36,245 nt of DNA from a bacterium (GCA_021811405.1 JAJZOZ010000007.1:1-36245); one strand, 5' to 3'; shown: positions 17,842-30,256, numbered from the stretch's first letter. A program made the numbers and translations. Notes: generated by a model not told the origin, from the letters alone.

Positions 17842-19233
17842 TCAGATGAATTGCGGGTTTTCGCGGCGCAGGAAGCGCCCGCGGAAGGACTTCGGTTCGG
17901 CGAGTTCGCCGGCCTCGGCCGCTACCCTGCCCCGCAGCACGGTGTACTTAGGGAAGCCGTACAGCGGGCGGCCCTGCCAGGGAGAATAGTCCGTCCTGTG
18001 CTGCAGCCTTCTCCAGTCCGCCTTGACGGCGCAGCCCGGGTCTATCAGCGCCAGGTCGGCGTCGTAGCCGCGGCGGATGAAACCCTTGCCCTTCAGGCCC
18101 ATTATCCTGGCCGGGTTCTCGCAGAGCGCCCCGACCAGTCCCTGCAGCGAAAGCCTTCCAGCCTTGACCCCGTAGGTGTAGGCGGCCGCCAGCAGCGTCT
18201 GCGCGCCCGGCAGCCCCATCGGGAGCCTCCGTACGTCCCCGCCCCAGGCGTCCTTCTGCGCGCGGGAGAAGGTGCAGTTGTCGGTAGCGATCACCTGCAG
18301 GCTTCGCTTTTTCAGCGCCAGCCAGAGAGCCGCGTTGTCCGCGCGGGTCCGCACCGGCGGGCAGCAGGAATAAAGGTGCCCGTCGGGACGCGAGAAGACG
18401 CTCTCGTCGAGGGCGAGGTACTGGGGGCAGGTCTCGCCCATCACCCGCGCCCCGGCGGCGCGGGCGCCCGCCACTACGGCCGCCGAGCCCGCGGCGGAGA
18501 GATGGACGAAGTAGACCGGCGCGGCGGCGGCGGCGGCCAGGGCCGACACGCGGCTCACGGCTTGCGTCTCGGTGAAGTCGGGGCGGGTGAGCGGCAGGGC
18601 CTTGATGCCGGAGCCGGGCGGAACGAGGCGGGACAGGGCGTCTATCACGGGCCCGCTCTCGGCGTGCACGCAGACCAGGGCGCCCCGGGCGGAACTTTCG
18701 GCCAGCGCCTCCCCCAGGTCCGAGTCGTCGGACATCAGGCCCCGGGCGCCGTAGGCGGTGAACATCTTGAAAGTGGGCGCGCCGGCCGCTACGCAGGCGG
18801 AGATCTGCCTGCCCGGGGAGCCCAGCTTCCTCCAGCCGGTCAGCAGGCAGTGAAAGGAGTAGTCCGCATGGCAGCGGCCGGCCGCCTCCTTCATCCTGGC
18901 CCGCAGGCCGGCCAGCGGGCTTTCGCCGGGGGCCTGCCCGGTGTAATCGATAAAAGTGGTGACTCCGCCGCAGACGGCGGCGGCCGAGCCTGACGAGAAG
19001 TCGTCGGAGGTGTACCGCCGGGGCCCGAGCTTGAGCCTGAAATGCGCGTGCGCGTCGATTATGCCAGGCAGCACCAGGAGCCCCCGGGCGTCTATTATCC
19101 TGGCGGCGGGCGCGGCGGCGCGCGACGGGCTCCTGAGGTCCGCGATCCTGCCGTCCCGGATAAAAACGTCGCGGAGGGAAACTTTCCCTCCGCTTATCAC
19201 CCTGCCGCCGCGTATGACCAGGTCGAATTTCAT
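17842..19233 (-). CDS. Dihydropyrimidinase/hydantoinase-like amidohydrolase
   Basis: MKFDLVIRGGRVISGG, PGIIDAHAHFRL, APTFKMFTAYGARGLMSDD (candidate carboxylated Lys), MGETCPQYLALDE, SPWQGRPLYGFPKYTVLRGRVAAE. Confidence 0.85.
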   Translation of the reverse strand: MKFDLVIRGGRVISGGKVSLRDVFIRDGRIADLRSPSRAAAPAARIIDARGLLVLPGIIDAHAHFRLKLGPRRYTSDDFSSGSAAAVCGGVTTFIDYTGQAPGESPLAGLRARMKEAAGRCHADYSFHCLLTGWRKLGSPGRQISACVAAGAPTFKMFTAYGARGLMSDDSDLGEALAESSARGALVCVHAESGPVIDALSRLVPPGSGIKALPLTRPDFTETQAVSRVSALAAAAAAPVYFVHLSAAGSAAVVAGARAAGARVMGETCPQYLALDESVFSRPDGHLYSCCPPVRTRADNAALWLALKKRSLQVIATDNCTFSRAQKDAWGGDVRRLPMGLPGAQTLLAAAYTYGVKAGRLSLQGLVGALCENPARIMGLKGKGFIRRGYDADLALIDPGCAVKADWRRLQHRTDYSPWQGRPLYGFPKYTVLRGRVAAEAGELAEPKSFRGRFLRRENPQFI

Positions 19234-19237
19234 GGCG

Positions 19238-19462
19238 TCAGCCGCCGTGCGGCCGCTCCGGCCCGCGGCCGTAGTGCCCGCCGAAGATGAGCGTATAGGC
19301 GAGGAAGGTCGCGGAGATGAAAGAAAGTCCGCACATTACCATCCAGCCCCACAGCCTGGCGGGGTTGGGCTCGGTCTGGACAACGATGTAGGCCAGCAGG
19401 GCCAGGAAGCCGGCGGAGACGAGCCAGAAGAGCGCGAAAACGGCCCTGATGATGTTTGCCAT
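19238..19462 (-). CDS. Small (74 aa) predicted membrane protein
   Basis: MANIIRAVFALFWLVSAGFLALLAYIVVQTEPNPARLWGWMVMCGLSFISATFLAYTLIFGGHYGRGPERPHGG: two or three hydrophobic segments; 4 bp upstream of the amidohydrolase gene, preceded by a strong promoter match. Confidence 0.7.
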   Translation of the reverse strand: MANIIRAVFALFWLVSAGFLALLAYIVVQTEPNPARLWGWMVMCGLSFISATFLAYTLIFGGHYGRGPERPHGG

Positions 19463-19469
19463 AAGTTGA

Positions 19470-19498
19470 ATTCTAAGATTTAAACCTTGCCAAGTCAA
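19470..19498 (-). promoter_or_regulatory. Putative sigma70-type promoter, TTGACT-N17-TAGAAT
   Basis: Minus strand: -35 TTGACT (19493-19498), 17-bp spacer, -10 TAGAAT (19470-19475); only 7 nt between the -10 and the ATG at 19462. Confidence 0.65.
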
Positions 19499-20466
19499 CC
19501 TCGTCCGCCAGGGAAGAAAAGACGGTGCAGGGCCCGCACCGAGCCCTCCGCGGAAGCCGCCGGCACCGAAACGGTGATCTCCGCGCCGGAAGCCGAGCAT
19601 GCCCTCGCGGCGGGGCCCGCGGCCTCGAGGGCCGCGGCGGCGTGGGACCGGCCGAGCCCGGCGCCGACCAGGCCTATCCTGGCGCGGCGGCCGTCCTTGA
19701 CGAGCGAAAGGCACGAGACGCCCGGCCCGCCGCCCCTGGCCGTCACGAGCGTGCCAGGCTCGTCGTGAAAGGCAGAACGCAGATGGAGCGGTATAGAATG
19801 GCGGGCCGCGTAGGCAACGGCGCGCAGCTGGCGCACTTCGGTGCCGAGCCGGGCAAGGGACAGGACCTCGCCGTAGGAGATGCGGGCTATGCGGCGGGCC
19901 TCCGGAACTATGGCCGGGTGGGCCGTGTAGATCCCCTTCACGTCGGTGCGGAATTCGCAGACCGCGGCGCTCAGCGCCCTGGCCAGCACCACGGCGGTGA
20001 GGTCGGAACCGCCGCGCCCGAGCGTGGTGATGTCGCCGCGCTTATCGGAGCCCTGGAAGCCGGCTACCACGGGTATATTCCCGGCCCGTATCTCCCGGCG
20101 CAATCTGGCCGTATCCACGGAGAGCACGGCGGCGGAGGAAAAGCCGGAGTCGGTACGTATGCCTGCCTGCCGGCCGGTGAGGGAGACGGCCCTGCCTCCC
20201 AGGTCGGCCGCGGCCGCGGCCAGCAGCGCGGCGCTTATCTGCTCTCCCGCGGCCATCAGAGCGTCGGCTTCCCGCAGCGGGGTGCTGTCCCCCCCGCACA
20301 GCCTGGCCAGCGACAGCAGGTCGTCGGTGGAGTCGGCGGGGGCGGAGACTACGGCGACCGGGAAGCGGGAGGGGCTCCTGGCCGCCAGCACGGCGGCCGC
20401 GGCGCGCCGGATCTTATCGGGGTCGGCCAGGGAACTGCCGCCGAACTTGATCACTATCGTCTTCAT
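19495..20466 (-). CDS. Aspartate kinase with shortened regulatory region
   Basis: MKTIVIKFGGSSLADPDKI, GFQGSDKRGDITTLGRGGSDLTAVVLARAL, EFRTDVKGIYTAHPAIVPEAR; C-terminal RARIGLVGAGL...SVRALHRLFF resembles a second ACT domain. Confidence 0.9.
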   Translation of the reverse strand: MKTIVIKFGGSSLADPDKIRRAAAAVLAARSPSRFPVAVVSAPADSTDDLLSLARLCGGDSTPLREADALMAAGEQISAALLAAAAADLGGRAVSLTGRQAGIRTDSGFSSAAVLSVDTARLRREIRAGNIPVVAGFQGSDKRGDITTLGRGGSDLTAVVLARALSAAVCEFRTDVKGIYTAHPAIVPEARRIARISYGEVLSLARLGTEVRQLRAVAYAARHSIPLHLRSAFHDEPGTLVTARGGGPGVSCLSLVKDGRRARIGLVGAGLGRSHAAAALEAAGPAARACSASGAEITVSVPAASAEGSVRALHRLFFPGGRG

Positions 20467-20511
20467 CGGTATGGCTGGTGGGCCTGGGGCCCCGGCCTGA
20501 CGCCGGAGGCT

Positions 20512-21855
20512 TCAGACCATGGTGGCGGTGACGCGGATGATCTCCGAGAGCGTCGTGACGCCGGAGCGGGCCTTCAGTATGCCGTCCATCAGCAGCGTGC
20601 GCATCTTGCCGGACTTGATGGCCGCGCGCTTGATGGTGTCGGTGGGGGCGTGGTCGAGGATGTGCTTGCGGATCTCCTCGTTCATCAGCATCAGTTCGAA
20701 GATGCCGGTGCGGCCCATGTAGCCGGTGTTGCGGCACTCGGGGCAGCCCTTCTCCACCTTGTAGCTGGCGCCCGGCTTGAGGATGAGCTCCTTCACTATC
20801 CGGCCCTCCTCGGGGTCCATGTTCTTGATGAACTCGTTGACCACCGGCTCCGAGGGAGGGGCCGCGTTCTGCGAGCACTTGGAGCAGACCTTGCGCACCA
20901 GGCGCTGGCTCATGGCCCCGAGCATCGACGAGCCTATCAGGAACGGCGGGACGCCCATCTCGAAGAGCCGCTCGATGATGCTGGGAGAGCTGATGGTGTG
21001 GATGGTGGTGAACAGCAGGTGCCCGGTCAGGGCGGCGCGCAGGCTGATCTCCGCGGTGTCGAAATCGCGGATCTCGCCCACCATGATGACGTCGGGGTCC
21101 TGGCGCAGGATCGTGCGCAGGCCTTCGGTCCACGTGAAGCCGGTCTTGGCGCTTATCTGGGCCTGGTTTATCCCCTCGAGGCGGTACTCCACCGGGTCCT
21201 CGAGCGTGATGATGTTGATCATCGGCGTGTTGATGTTCTTCAGCATCGCGTAGAGCGAGGTGGTCTTGCCGCTGCCGGTGGAGCCGGTGATGAAGAAGAT
21301 GCCGTAGGGGTTGCGGATGAGCTTCTTTATCAGCGTCAGCGCGTCCTGGTCCAGGCCTATCTGGTCCAGGTCGAGGCCCAGCTGCTGGCGGTCCAGCACG
21401 CGCAGCACCAGCTTCTCGCCGTTGACGGTCGGGAACGAGGAGACGCGTACCTGGATGGCCCGGCCGGAGAGCATCTTCTGGAAGCGGCCCTCCTCGTTGC
21501 GGAAAGAAGTGGGCGGTTCCGGGTCGAAGCCGGCCAGGACCCGGATGCGCTGCGTGAGAGGGATGTCCGCGTTCTTGGGCGAGCTGAGCATGTCCTGGAG
21601 TATCCCGTCCACGCGGAAGCGTACCCTCAGGTTGGGGCCCTGCGACTCTATATGGACGTCGCTGGCGCGCTCCTTTACGGCGTGCTCCAGTATCAGGTCG
21701 CTCAGTTTGATGGCTAGGTCAATGGCCGGGGCGCGTCCCTTGGCCTTCACCAGTTCGTTGTAGCCGTCCTCCAGCGTGCCGGAGACGTCTATCTGCGGCT
21801 GCTGCTGCCCGGGCTGAGGCGCTTCGCCGTCCTGCTTGTTTCCCCAGAATGCCAT
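20512..21855 (-). CDS. GspE/PulE/PilB-family secretion/pilus ATPase
   Basis: Walker A GSTGSGKTTSLYAML, EDPVEYRLEGINQAQI, VGEIRDFDTAEISLRAALTGHLLFTTIHT, zinc motif CSKCSQ...CPECRNTGYMGRTGIFE. Confidence 0.94.
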   Translation of the reverse strand: MAFWGNKQDGEAPQPGQQQPQIDVSGTLEDGYNELVKAKGRAPAIDLAIKLSDLILEHAVKERASDVHIESQGPNLRVRFRVDGILQDMLSSPKNADIPLTQRIRVLAGFDPEPPTSFRNEEGRFQKMLSGRAIQVRVSSFPTVNGEKLVLRVLDRQQLGLDLDQIGLDQDALTLIKKLIRNPYGIFFITGSTGSGKTTSLYAMLKNINTPMINIITLEDPVEYRLEGINQAQISAKTGFTWTEGLRTILRQDPDVIMVGEIRDFDTAEISLRAALTGHLLFTTIHTISSPSIIERLFEMGVPPFLIGSSMLGAMSQRLVRKVCSKCSQNAAPPSEPVVNEFIKNMDPEEGRIVKELILKPGASYKVEKGCPECRNTGYMGRTGIFELMLMNEEIRKHILDHAPTDTIKRAAIKSGKMRTLLMDGILKARSGVTTLSEIIRVTATMV

Positions 21856-21910
21856 AGGAATCTCCTGCCGAGACCGCGCCGAAAGGCTTTACCTGATTAT
21901 AAAACAATAG

Positions 21911-22381
21911 CTAGCGGTATTCAACATTGAGTATGGTCAGCGTCTTCGCCCCGCTGGGAAGCCTGACCGTCACGGTCTTGCCGGCCGCCGAGCCGAGCAG
22001 CCCCTGGGCCAGCGGGGAGCTGACGGAAATGCGGCCTTCGGAGGGATCGGCTTCGTCGGCGCTGGAAAGGGTGTAGACCAGGGTGGCCTTGGTGTTCTCG
22101 TCGCGCATGGTCACGGTGGCGCCCAGGCGGATCTCGTCCTTGTTGATGGCGAGGTTGTCTACGATCTTGGCGCTGCGCAGGCGCAGCTCCATCTCGGCTA
22201 TGCGGGTCAGCAGCTGGTTCTGCTTTTCCTTCCCGTAAATATAGCCGGCGTTCTCCTTCAGGTCGCCCTGCTCGCGGGCCTCGTTGACCTCTATGGTGAC
22301 CTCGTTCTTCTGGCGTTTGAGGTCCGCCAGCTCGGCCTGGAGCTTCTCGAAGCCTTCTTTGGTAAGGTAAACTTCAGACAT
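21911..22381 (-). CDS. greA: Transcription elongation factor GreA
   Basis: MSEVYLTKEGFEKLQAELADLKRQKNEVTIEVNEAREQGDLKENAGYIYGKEKQ...GRISVSSPLAQGLLGSAAGKTVTVRLP; true start proposed at 22381 rather than the ORF-track start. Confidence 0.93.
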   Translation of the reverse strand: MSEVYLTKEGFEKLQAELADLKRQKNEVTIEVNEAREQGDLKENAGYIYGKEKQNQLLTRIAEMELRLRSAKIVDNLAINKDEIRLGATVTMRDENTKATLVYTLSSADEADPSEGRISVSSPLAQGLLGSAAGKTVTVRLPSGAKTLTILNVEYR

Positions 22382-22585
22382 AATGATGTTCCTCCCCCCG
22401 GGCACGCTCACGGCTTGCAGTCTAAAACGCGGACCGGCGCGGCGGAACTTACCGGCCCGCGCCCGGTTCATCTGAAAGGCGTCCGGAGCTTGGAAAGCCC
22501 TCGCAGCCCCCTGATTCCTTGCCCCCGCGCCGCCGCCGGGGCACCCCCGGGGGCCTGCGGCCTTCGGGTTGTGGAAAAAAGTATA

Positions 22586-22620
22586 TCAAAAACCCCCCCG
22601 AAAGACAAATCCGGGGGGCG
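22586..22620 (-). terminator. Putative minus-strand Rho-independent terminator in the greA/ClC divergent intergenic region
   Basis: Minus strand: ccccccgg-atttgtcttt-cggggggg followed by tttttgatatacttttttcc. Confidence 0.55.
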
Positions 22621-22705
22621 GCCAGTTCCGGACGGTCCCTCCGCCGGGTCCGCTGGCCTTTTGCATCGGCGGCGCTAATTTGATAACTTATATAGGAAGT
22701 CGCAG

Positions 22706-24064
22706 ATGAAAACACACATAACCGAGTCGACCCTCCTCTTCATCAGCATAGTGAAGTGGGTCTTCCTTGCCACCCTGGCAGGCACCATCGTCGGGTTCCC
22801 CACCGCGCTGTTCCTGAAGTATCTGCGCATCACCTCGGACTGGACCGCCGGCTGGGAACATTATTATCTGCTGCTGCCGGTCGCCATGTTCGCCAGCGCA
22901 GTGCTGGTGAAGTACCTGGCCCCCGAGGCCAAGGGCCACGGCACGGAGAAGGTGATAGAGTCCATCCACCGCCGCGCCGGCCGCATACCGCTGGCGGTGG
23001 TGCCGGTGAAGCTGGTGGCCACGCTGATAACCCTGGCCCTCGGCGGCTCGGCCGGCAAGGAAGGGCCCTGCGCCCAGATCGGCGCCGGCATTACCTCCGC
23101 CTTCAGCCAGCTGTTCCGGTTCAACGACCACGACAGGCAGAAGCTGGTCATCTGCGGCATCAGCGCCGGCTTCGCGGCGGTCTTCGGCACCCCTATAGCC
23201 GGGGCCATCTTCGGCGTGGAGGTGCTCTTCGTCGGCTCCATCCTCTACGAGGTGCTGCTGCCCTCCTTCATCGCAGGGATAACCGCCTACCAGATCTCCG
23301 CGGCCATGGGAGTATCCTATTTCTACCGCCCCCTCAAGTTCATCCCGGTCTTTTCGGAGACCTTCATGCTGAAGGTGATGTTCGCCGGCGTCTTCTGCGG
23401 GCTTGCCGCGATGATACTTATCGAGACCGTGAAGTATTTCGAGAAGAAGGCCCATAACATGAAGATCTGGGAGCCTTACCGGGGCCTTATCGGCGGGGCC
23501 GTACTGGTGGCGTTCACGCTGCTGGTGACCAAGCGCTACCTCGGCCTGGGCCTGGACGTGATCGAGGATTCGCTGATGGGCGCCCCCGCCCACTGGTACG
23601 ACTTCATAATGAAGTCGGTCTTTACGGCGATTACGCTCAGTTTCGGCGGGAGCGGCGGCATCATCACGCCGGTCTTCTTCGTGGGGACCACCGCCGGCAG
23701 CCTGTACGCCGGCCTGCTGCACCTGGACCACGCCACCTTTGCCGCGATCGGCATGACGGCGGTGCTGGCCGGCGCGGCCAATACCCCCATAGCCGCCAGC
23801 ATCATGGCCGTAGAGCTATTCGGCCCGGCGGTGGCGCCGTACGCTACCGTGGCCTGCGTGATAAGCTTCCTGATGACGGGCAACCGCAGCGTCTATCCTT
23901 CCCAGGTCCTCTCGGTGATGAAATCCGAGTCGGTGAAGGGAGAACTCGGCAAGGAGCTCCAGGAGATGCGCTCCACCTATTCCCCCAGGCCGGGAGGCCT
24001 CGCCGCCCTGGCCATACGCTTCATCCAGAAGGTCGACGACGCCGTCAACAGTCTGAGGCGCTGA
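22706..24064 (+). CDS. ClC-family chloride channel/transporter
   Basis: GGSAGKEGPCAQIGAGI (GxEGP), GTPIAGAIFGVEVLF, GGSGGIITPVFFVGTTAG, GNRSVYPSQ; SD aggaag upstream of ATG. Confidence 0.93.
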   Translation: MKTHITESTLLFISIVKWVFLATLAGTIVGFPTALFLKYLRITSDWTAGWEHYYLLLPVAMFASAVLVKYLAPEAKGHGTEKVIESIHRRAGRIPLAVVPVKLVATLITLALGGSAGKEGPCAQIGAGITSAFSQLFRFNDHDRQKLVICGISAGFAAVFGTPIAGAIFGVEVLFVGSILYEVLLPSFIAGITAYQISAAMGVSYFYRPLKFIPVFSETFMLKVMFAGVFCGLAAMILIETVKYFEKKAHNMKIWEPYRGLIGGAVLVAFTLLVTKRYLGLGLDVIEDSLMGAPAHWYDFIMKSVFTAITLSFGGSGGIITPVFFVGTTAGSLYAGLLHLDHATFAAIGMTAVLAGAANTPIAASIMAVELFGPAVAPYATVACVISFLMTGNRSVYPSQVLSVMKSESVKGELGKELQEMRSTYSPRPGGLAALAIRFIQKVDDAVNSLRR

Positions 24065-24080
24065 CGCTCAGGCCCGGACG

Positions 24081-24120
24081 CGAAGAGGCCGGCCCCTTAC
24101 AGGAGCCGGCCTCTTCGTTT
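24081..24120. terminator. Bidirectional terminator between the convergent ClC and treS genes
   Basis: Perfect 13-bp stem cgaagaggccggc (24081-24093) / gccggcctcttcg (24105-24117), followed by ttt. Confidence 0.8.
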
Positions 24121-24136
24121 CTATTCCGGCGCGTCG

Positions 24137-27438
<3,302 letters not shown>

Positions 27439-27442
<4 letters not shown>

Positions 27443-29004
27443 GCGGCCTCCCGGACCCAGCCGGCGAGCCTGCGCAGCCTGTCGCCGTGCTTCTCCTGGA
27501 ACTGTTCGAGAGGCGCGTCCGGGCGGAAGGACCAGTTGTGCGGCCCCACGGTGTTAGGGGTGTTTATCCTGTCCTTCAGACCGAACAGGTCCTGGTAAGG
27601 CAGTATGACCAGGCGCGAGCCGGCCTTTATCATCTTTACGAGTATGGGGTCCAGCGCTTCCCTGAAGGCCGGCGGCTTCTCGTCGCGGCCGGAGACCATC
27701 TTCCAGAAGAGGCGGCGTTCGGCAGGACCCGCGGAGCGCCACCAGCCGGCCAGCTGCTCGGTGTCGTGCGTGGAGGTGGTCGCCAGCGAGACCGGCGGGA
27801 AATCCGCGGGATCGGCGTACACCTTTCCGCTCTTCTCCCAGCGCAGCACCTTGTAGCCAGGCACGCCTGCCTCCGCGAGAACTTTCCCCACGTAAGGTGG
27901 TATCAGGCCCAGGTCCTCGCCGACGGCGAGCATGCCCGAGGCGGAGGTGAGCGCCTTCAGGAAGCGCCTGCCCCTGTCCTCCTGGGCCTCGTCCCCCTCT
28001 ATGTCGAAATGGGGCTTCAGCCGCTTGTCCTCCGGGACTATCCAGGTCCGGAAGAAGCCCACCATGTGGTCTATCCGGTAGATGTCGTAGAGGGCTTCGG
28101 CGCGGCGCAGCTTTAGCTTCCACCACTCGAACCCCGCAGCCTCGGCCACGTCCCACTTGTAGGCCGGCAGGCCCCACTTCTGGCCTTCCGGGGTCCAGGT
28201 ATCCGGAGGGGCGCCTATCGAAAGGCCGATGTCGAACTCCTCCTGGCGGGCCCAGATGTCGGCGGACTCCTGGTTGACCATGAACGGCAGGTCGCCGAAG
28301 AGGCTGATGTCCAGTTCGGCGGCCCTGGAGCGCACCTGGTCCCACTGCCGCTGGACGGCCCACTGCATGTACTTGAAGAAGCCGAGCTGCAGGGCGTGTT
28401 CGCGCGCGGCGGCGGCCAGCGCCTCCGGCTTCCTCGACGAAAGCTCTTCCGGCCAGTGCGTCCACGAGATCCAGCGGTGCAGGTCCTTGAGGCGCCGGAA
28501 CAGCGCGTAGTCGTCCAGCCAGTAGGCGTTCCCGGCGCAGAAGGCGCCGAAGGCGCGCCCCTCGGGCGTGCCGGCCTCGACGTGGTTCCGGTGGAAGGCT
28601 AGATAGATCTTCCAGAGCGTCTCGTGCTTCAGGGCCCGGAGGTCGTCGTAGAGCACGGTCCTGGCGGCGTGCAGGCGGGCCAGGCGGGACTTGAACTCCC
28701 TCGAGGCCATGAAGGCGGCGGCCTCCGGGGCTTCCGCCAGTTCCGGCAGGGCCGCGGGGTCAAGGTAGACCGGATCGATGGCGAAGGCCGAGAGGGCCGT
28801 GTACGGGCAGTTGACGCCCGGTGGCATCTCGTTCATCGGCAGTACCTGCAGTATCCCGAGGCCGCAGGAATGCAGCACGTCCAGCCAGCCGCGCATGGAG
28901 GTGAAGTCGCCGGCGCCCCAGTCCCGCACCGAACGCATCGAGAACAGCGGGAGCAGCAGTCCGACCTTCTTTTTTCTCAGCAGCGGGTGGATATTTCTCA
29001 TCAC
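27439..29004 (-). CDS. malQ: 4-alpha-glucanotransferase (amylomaltase)
   Basis: [114 protein letters not shown]; overlaps treS by 4 bp. Confidence 0.96.
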
Positions 29005-29063
29005 GAGCCCTTAATGCGGCGAAAACCCTATTATATAATATGCCCCTTCCCGCTGAAGCGCGG

Positions 29064-30176
29064 TCAGCGCGTCAGCACGCGCGCGCGCCTGGTGGCGCCG
29101 GACCCGTCAGGCACTATCTCCAGGCCGATGCGGCCCAGCTCTCTTCCGTCCGAGGTCACGATCTCGACGCGCCAAGGCCCGGGCGAATACCTGGCTTTCA
29201 CGGTATAGCCCCGCCAGCCGCCGTCCCTGCCGCCCTCTATGCCGAGCGGGATCTCATCGGCCTTCTCTCCCGCTCCGGCGGCCAGGGAGATCCAGCGCAC
29301 GGCCAGGCGCTCGGTGAAATCCGCCGGGGCGAAAACCGCGACCCAGCAGTAGACAGCGTCCCCGGGCCTCGCCAGGAAAACCTGGTCTCCGCGCTGCCAG
29401 AACTTCCAGCGCGGGCGGGTGGAGGTCAGCAGGAAGCTGGCGCCGCGGCGCTCCACCTTGTGGTAGATGCCTATCTCCGAGAGCGACAGAGGCACCGGCG
29501 GGATCAGGCGGAAGAAATAAAGCAGCGAAAAAAGGGAGGCTACGGCCCCGAACGGATAGACCAGGTTGCGCCGGACCGCGGCGGCGTGCTCCGGCAGCCG
29601 CCGGTTGAGCCGCCAGACGAGGGCTGCCGCGCAGGCCGAAGCGGCCGCTATGGAGCCGGCGAACGGCAGCGCTCCTATGCGCCCGGCCAACAGCGGGACC
29701 AGGTAGGTGAAATATGACACCAGGCAGAGGCTGAAGAGCGTCATTCTCAGCGTCGTGCCGTGCTCCTTGAACGGTTTAAGTTCGTTGACCAGCAGGAGCA
29801 GCGCCAGGAAGGCCAGGAAGAAGAAGGAGACGCTCAGCGAGGCGCTCTTGAAGTAGAACATCGTATAGATGTTGAGCAGGGTGCCGAGCATGAAATGCGT
29901 GGCGCCCTTGTGATAGCGCCACGCGGCCGCGAACCTCTTCGGCGGAGAGAAGTTCCCGAAGCGCTCGCGCAGCTCCAGGCCGGTGAAAAAGCCGGACAGC
30001 GTCAGGTAGAGGCCCTGGTGCAGGATGTTGTGCAGGCGGTCTATCCGGCCCACCGCCGTCACGTCGAAGAGGAACCCCGCCGCGAAGAAGCCGGCCGTGC
30101 AGGCCGGCTCATGGGCCTCGTAGAACGCCTTGAGCCGTTCCAGGGCCGGGGAAATGCGCTGTTTCAGGGCGTACAT
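29064..30176 (-). CDS. Multi-pass membrane protein with C-terminal DUF2914-like domain
   Basis: N-terminal ~220 aa with multiple hydrophobic helices; C-terminal CWVAVFAPADFTERLAVRWISL...DEIPLGIEGGRDGGWRGYTVKARYSPGPWRVEIVTSDGRELGRIGLEIV resembles DUF2914. Confidence 0.8.
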   Translation of the reverse strand: MYALKQRISPALERLKAFYEAHEPACTAGFFAAGFLFDVTAVGRIDRLHNILHQGLYLTLSGFFTGLELRERFGNFSPPKRFAAAWRYHKGATHFMLGTLLNIYTMFYFKSASLSVSFFFLAFLALLLLVNELKPFKEHGTTLRMTLFSLCLVSYFTYLVPLLAGRIGALPFAGSIAAASACAAALVWRLNRRLPEHAAAVRRNLVYPFGAVASLFSLLYFFRLIPPVPLSLSEIGIYHKVERRGASFLLTSTRPRWKFWQRGDQVFLARPGDAVYCWVAVFAPADFTERLAVRWISLAAGAGEKADEIPLGIEGGRDGGWRGYTVKARYSPGPWRVEIVTSDGRELGRIGLEIVPDGSGATRRARVLTR

Positions 30177-30256
30177 GCGGAGTCAGTCTTTCCCGGCGCG
30201 CGGCTCTGCGGGGCGTGAACGCCGGGGCCGGTGCTGAAAGCCCGGGAAGCCCGCCG

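Noticed and set aside
19525-21717. 730-aa plus-strand ORF opposite aspartate kinase and the PilB-like ATPase
   Set aside because: Spans two well-supported minus-strand genes; composition typical of antisense frames.
22382-22471. 30-aa N-terminal extension of greA in the ORF track
   Set aside because: GreA homology begins at MSEVYLTKEGFEKL (22381); the upstream segment looks like leader sequence.
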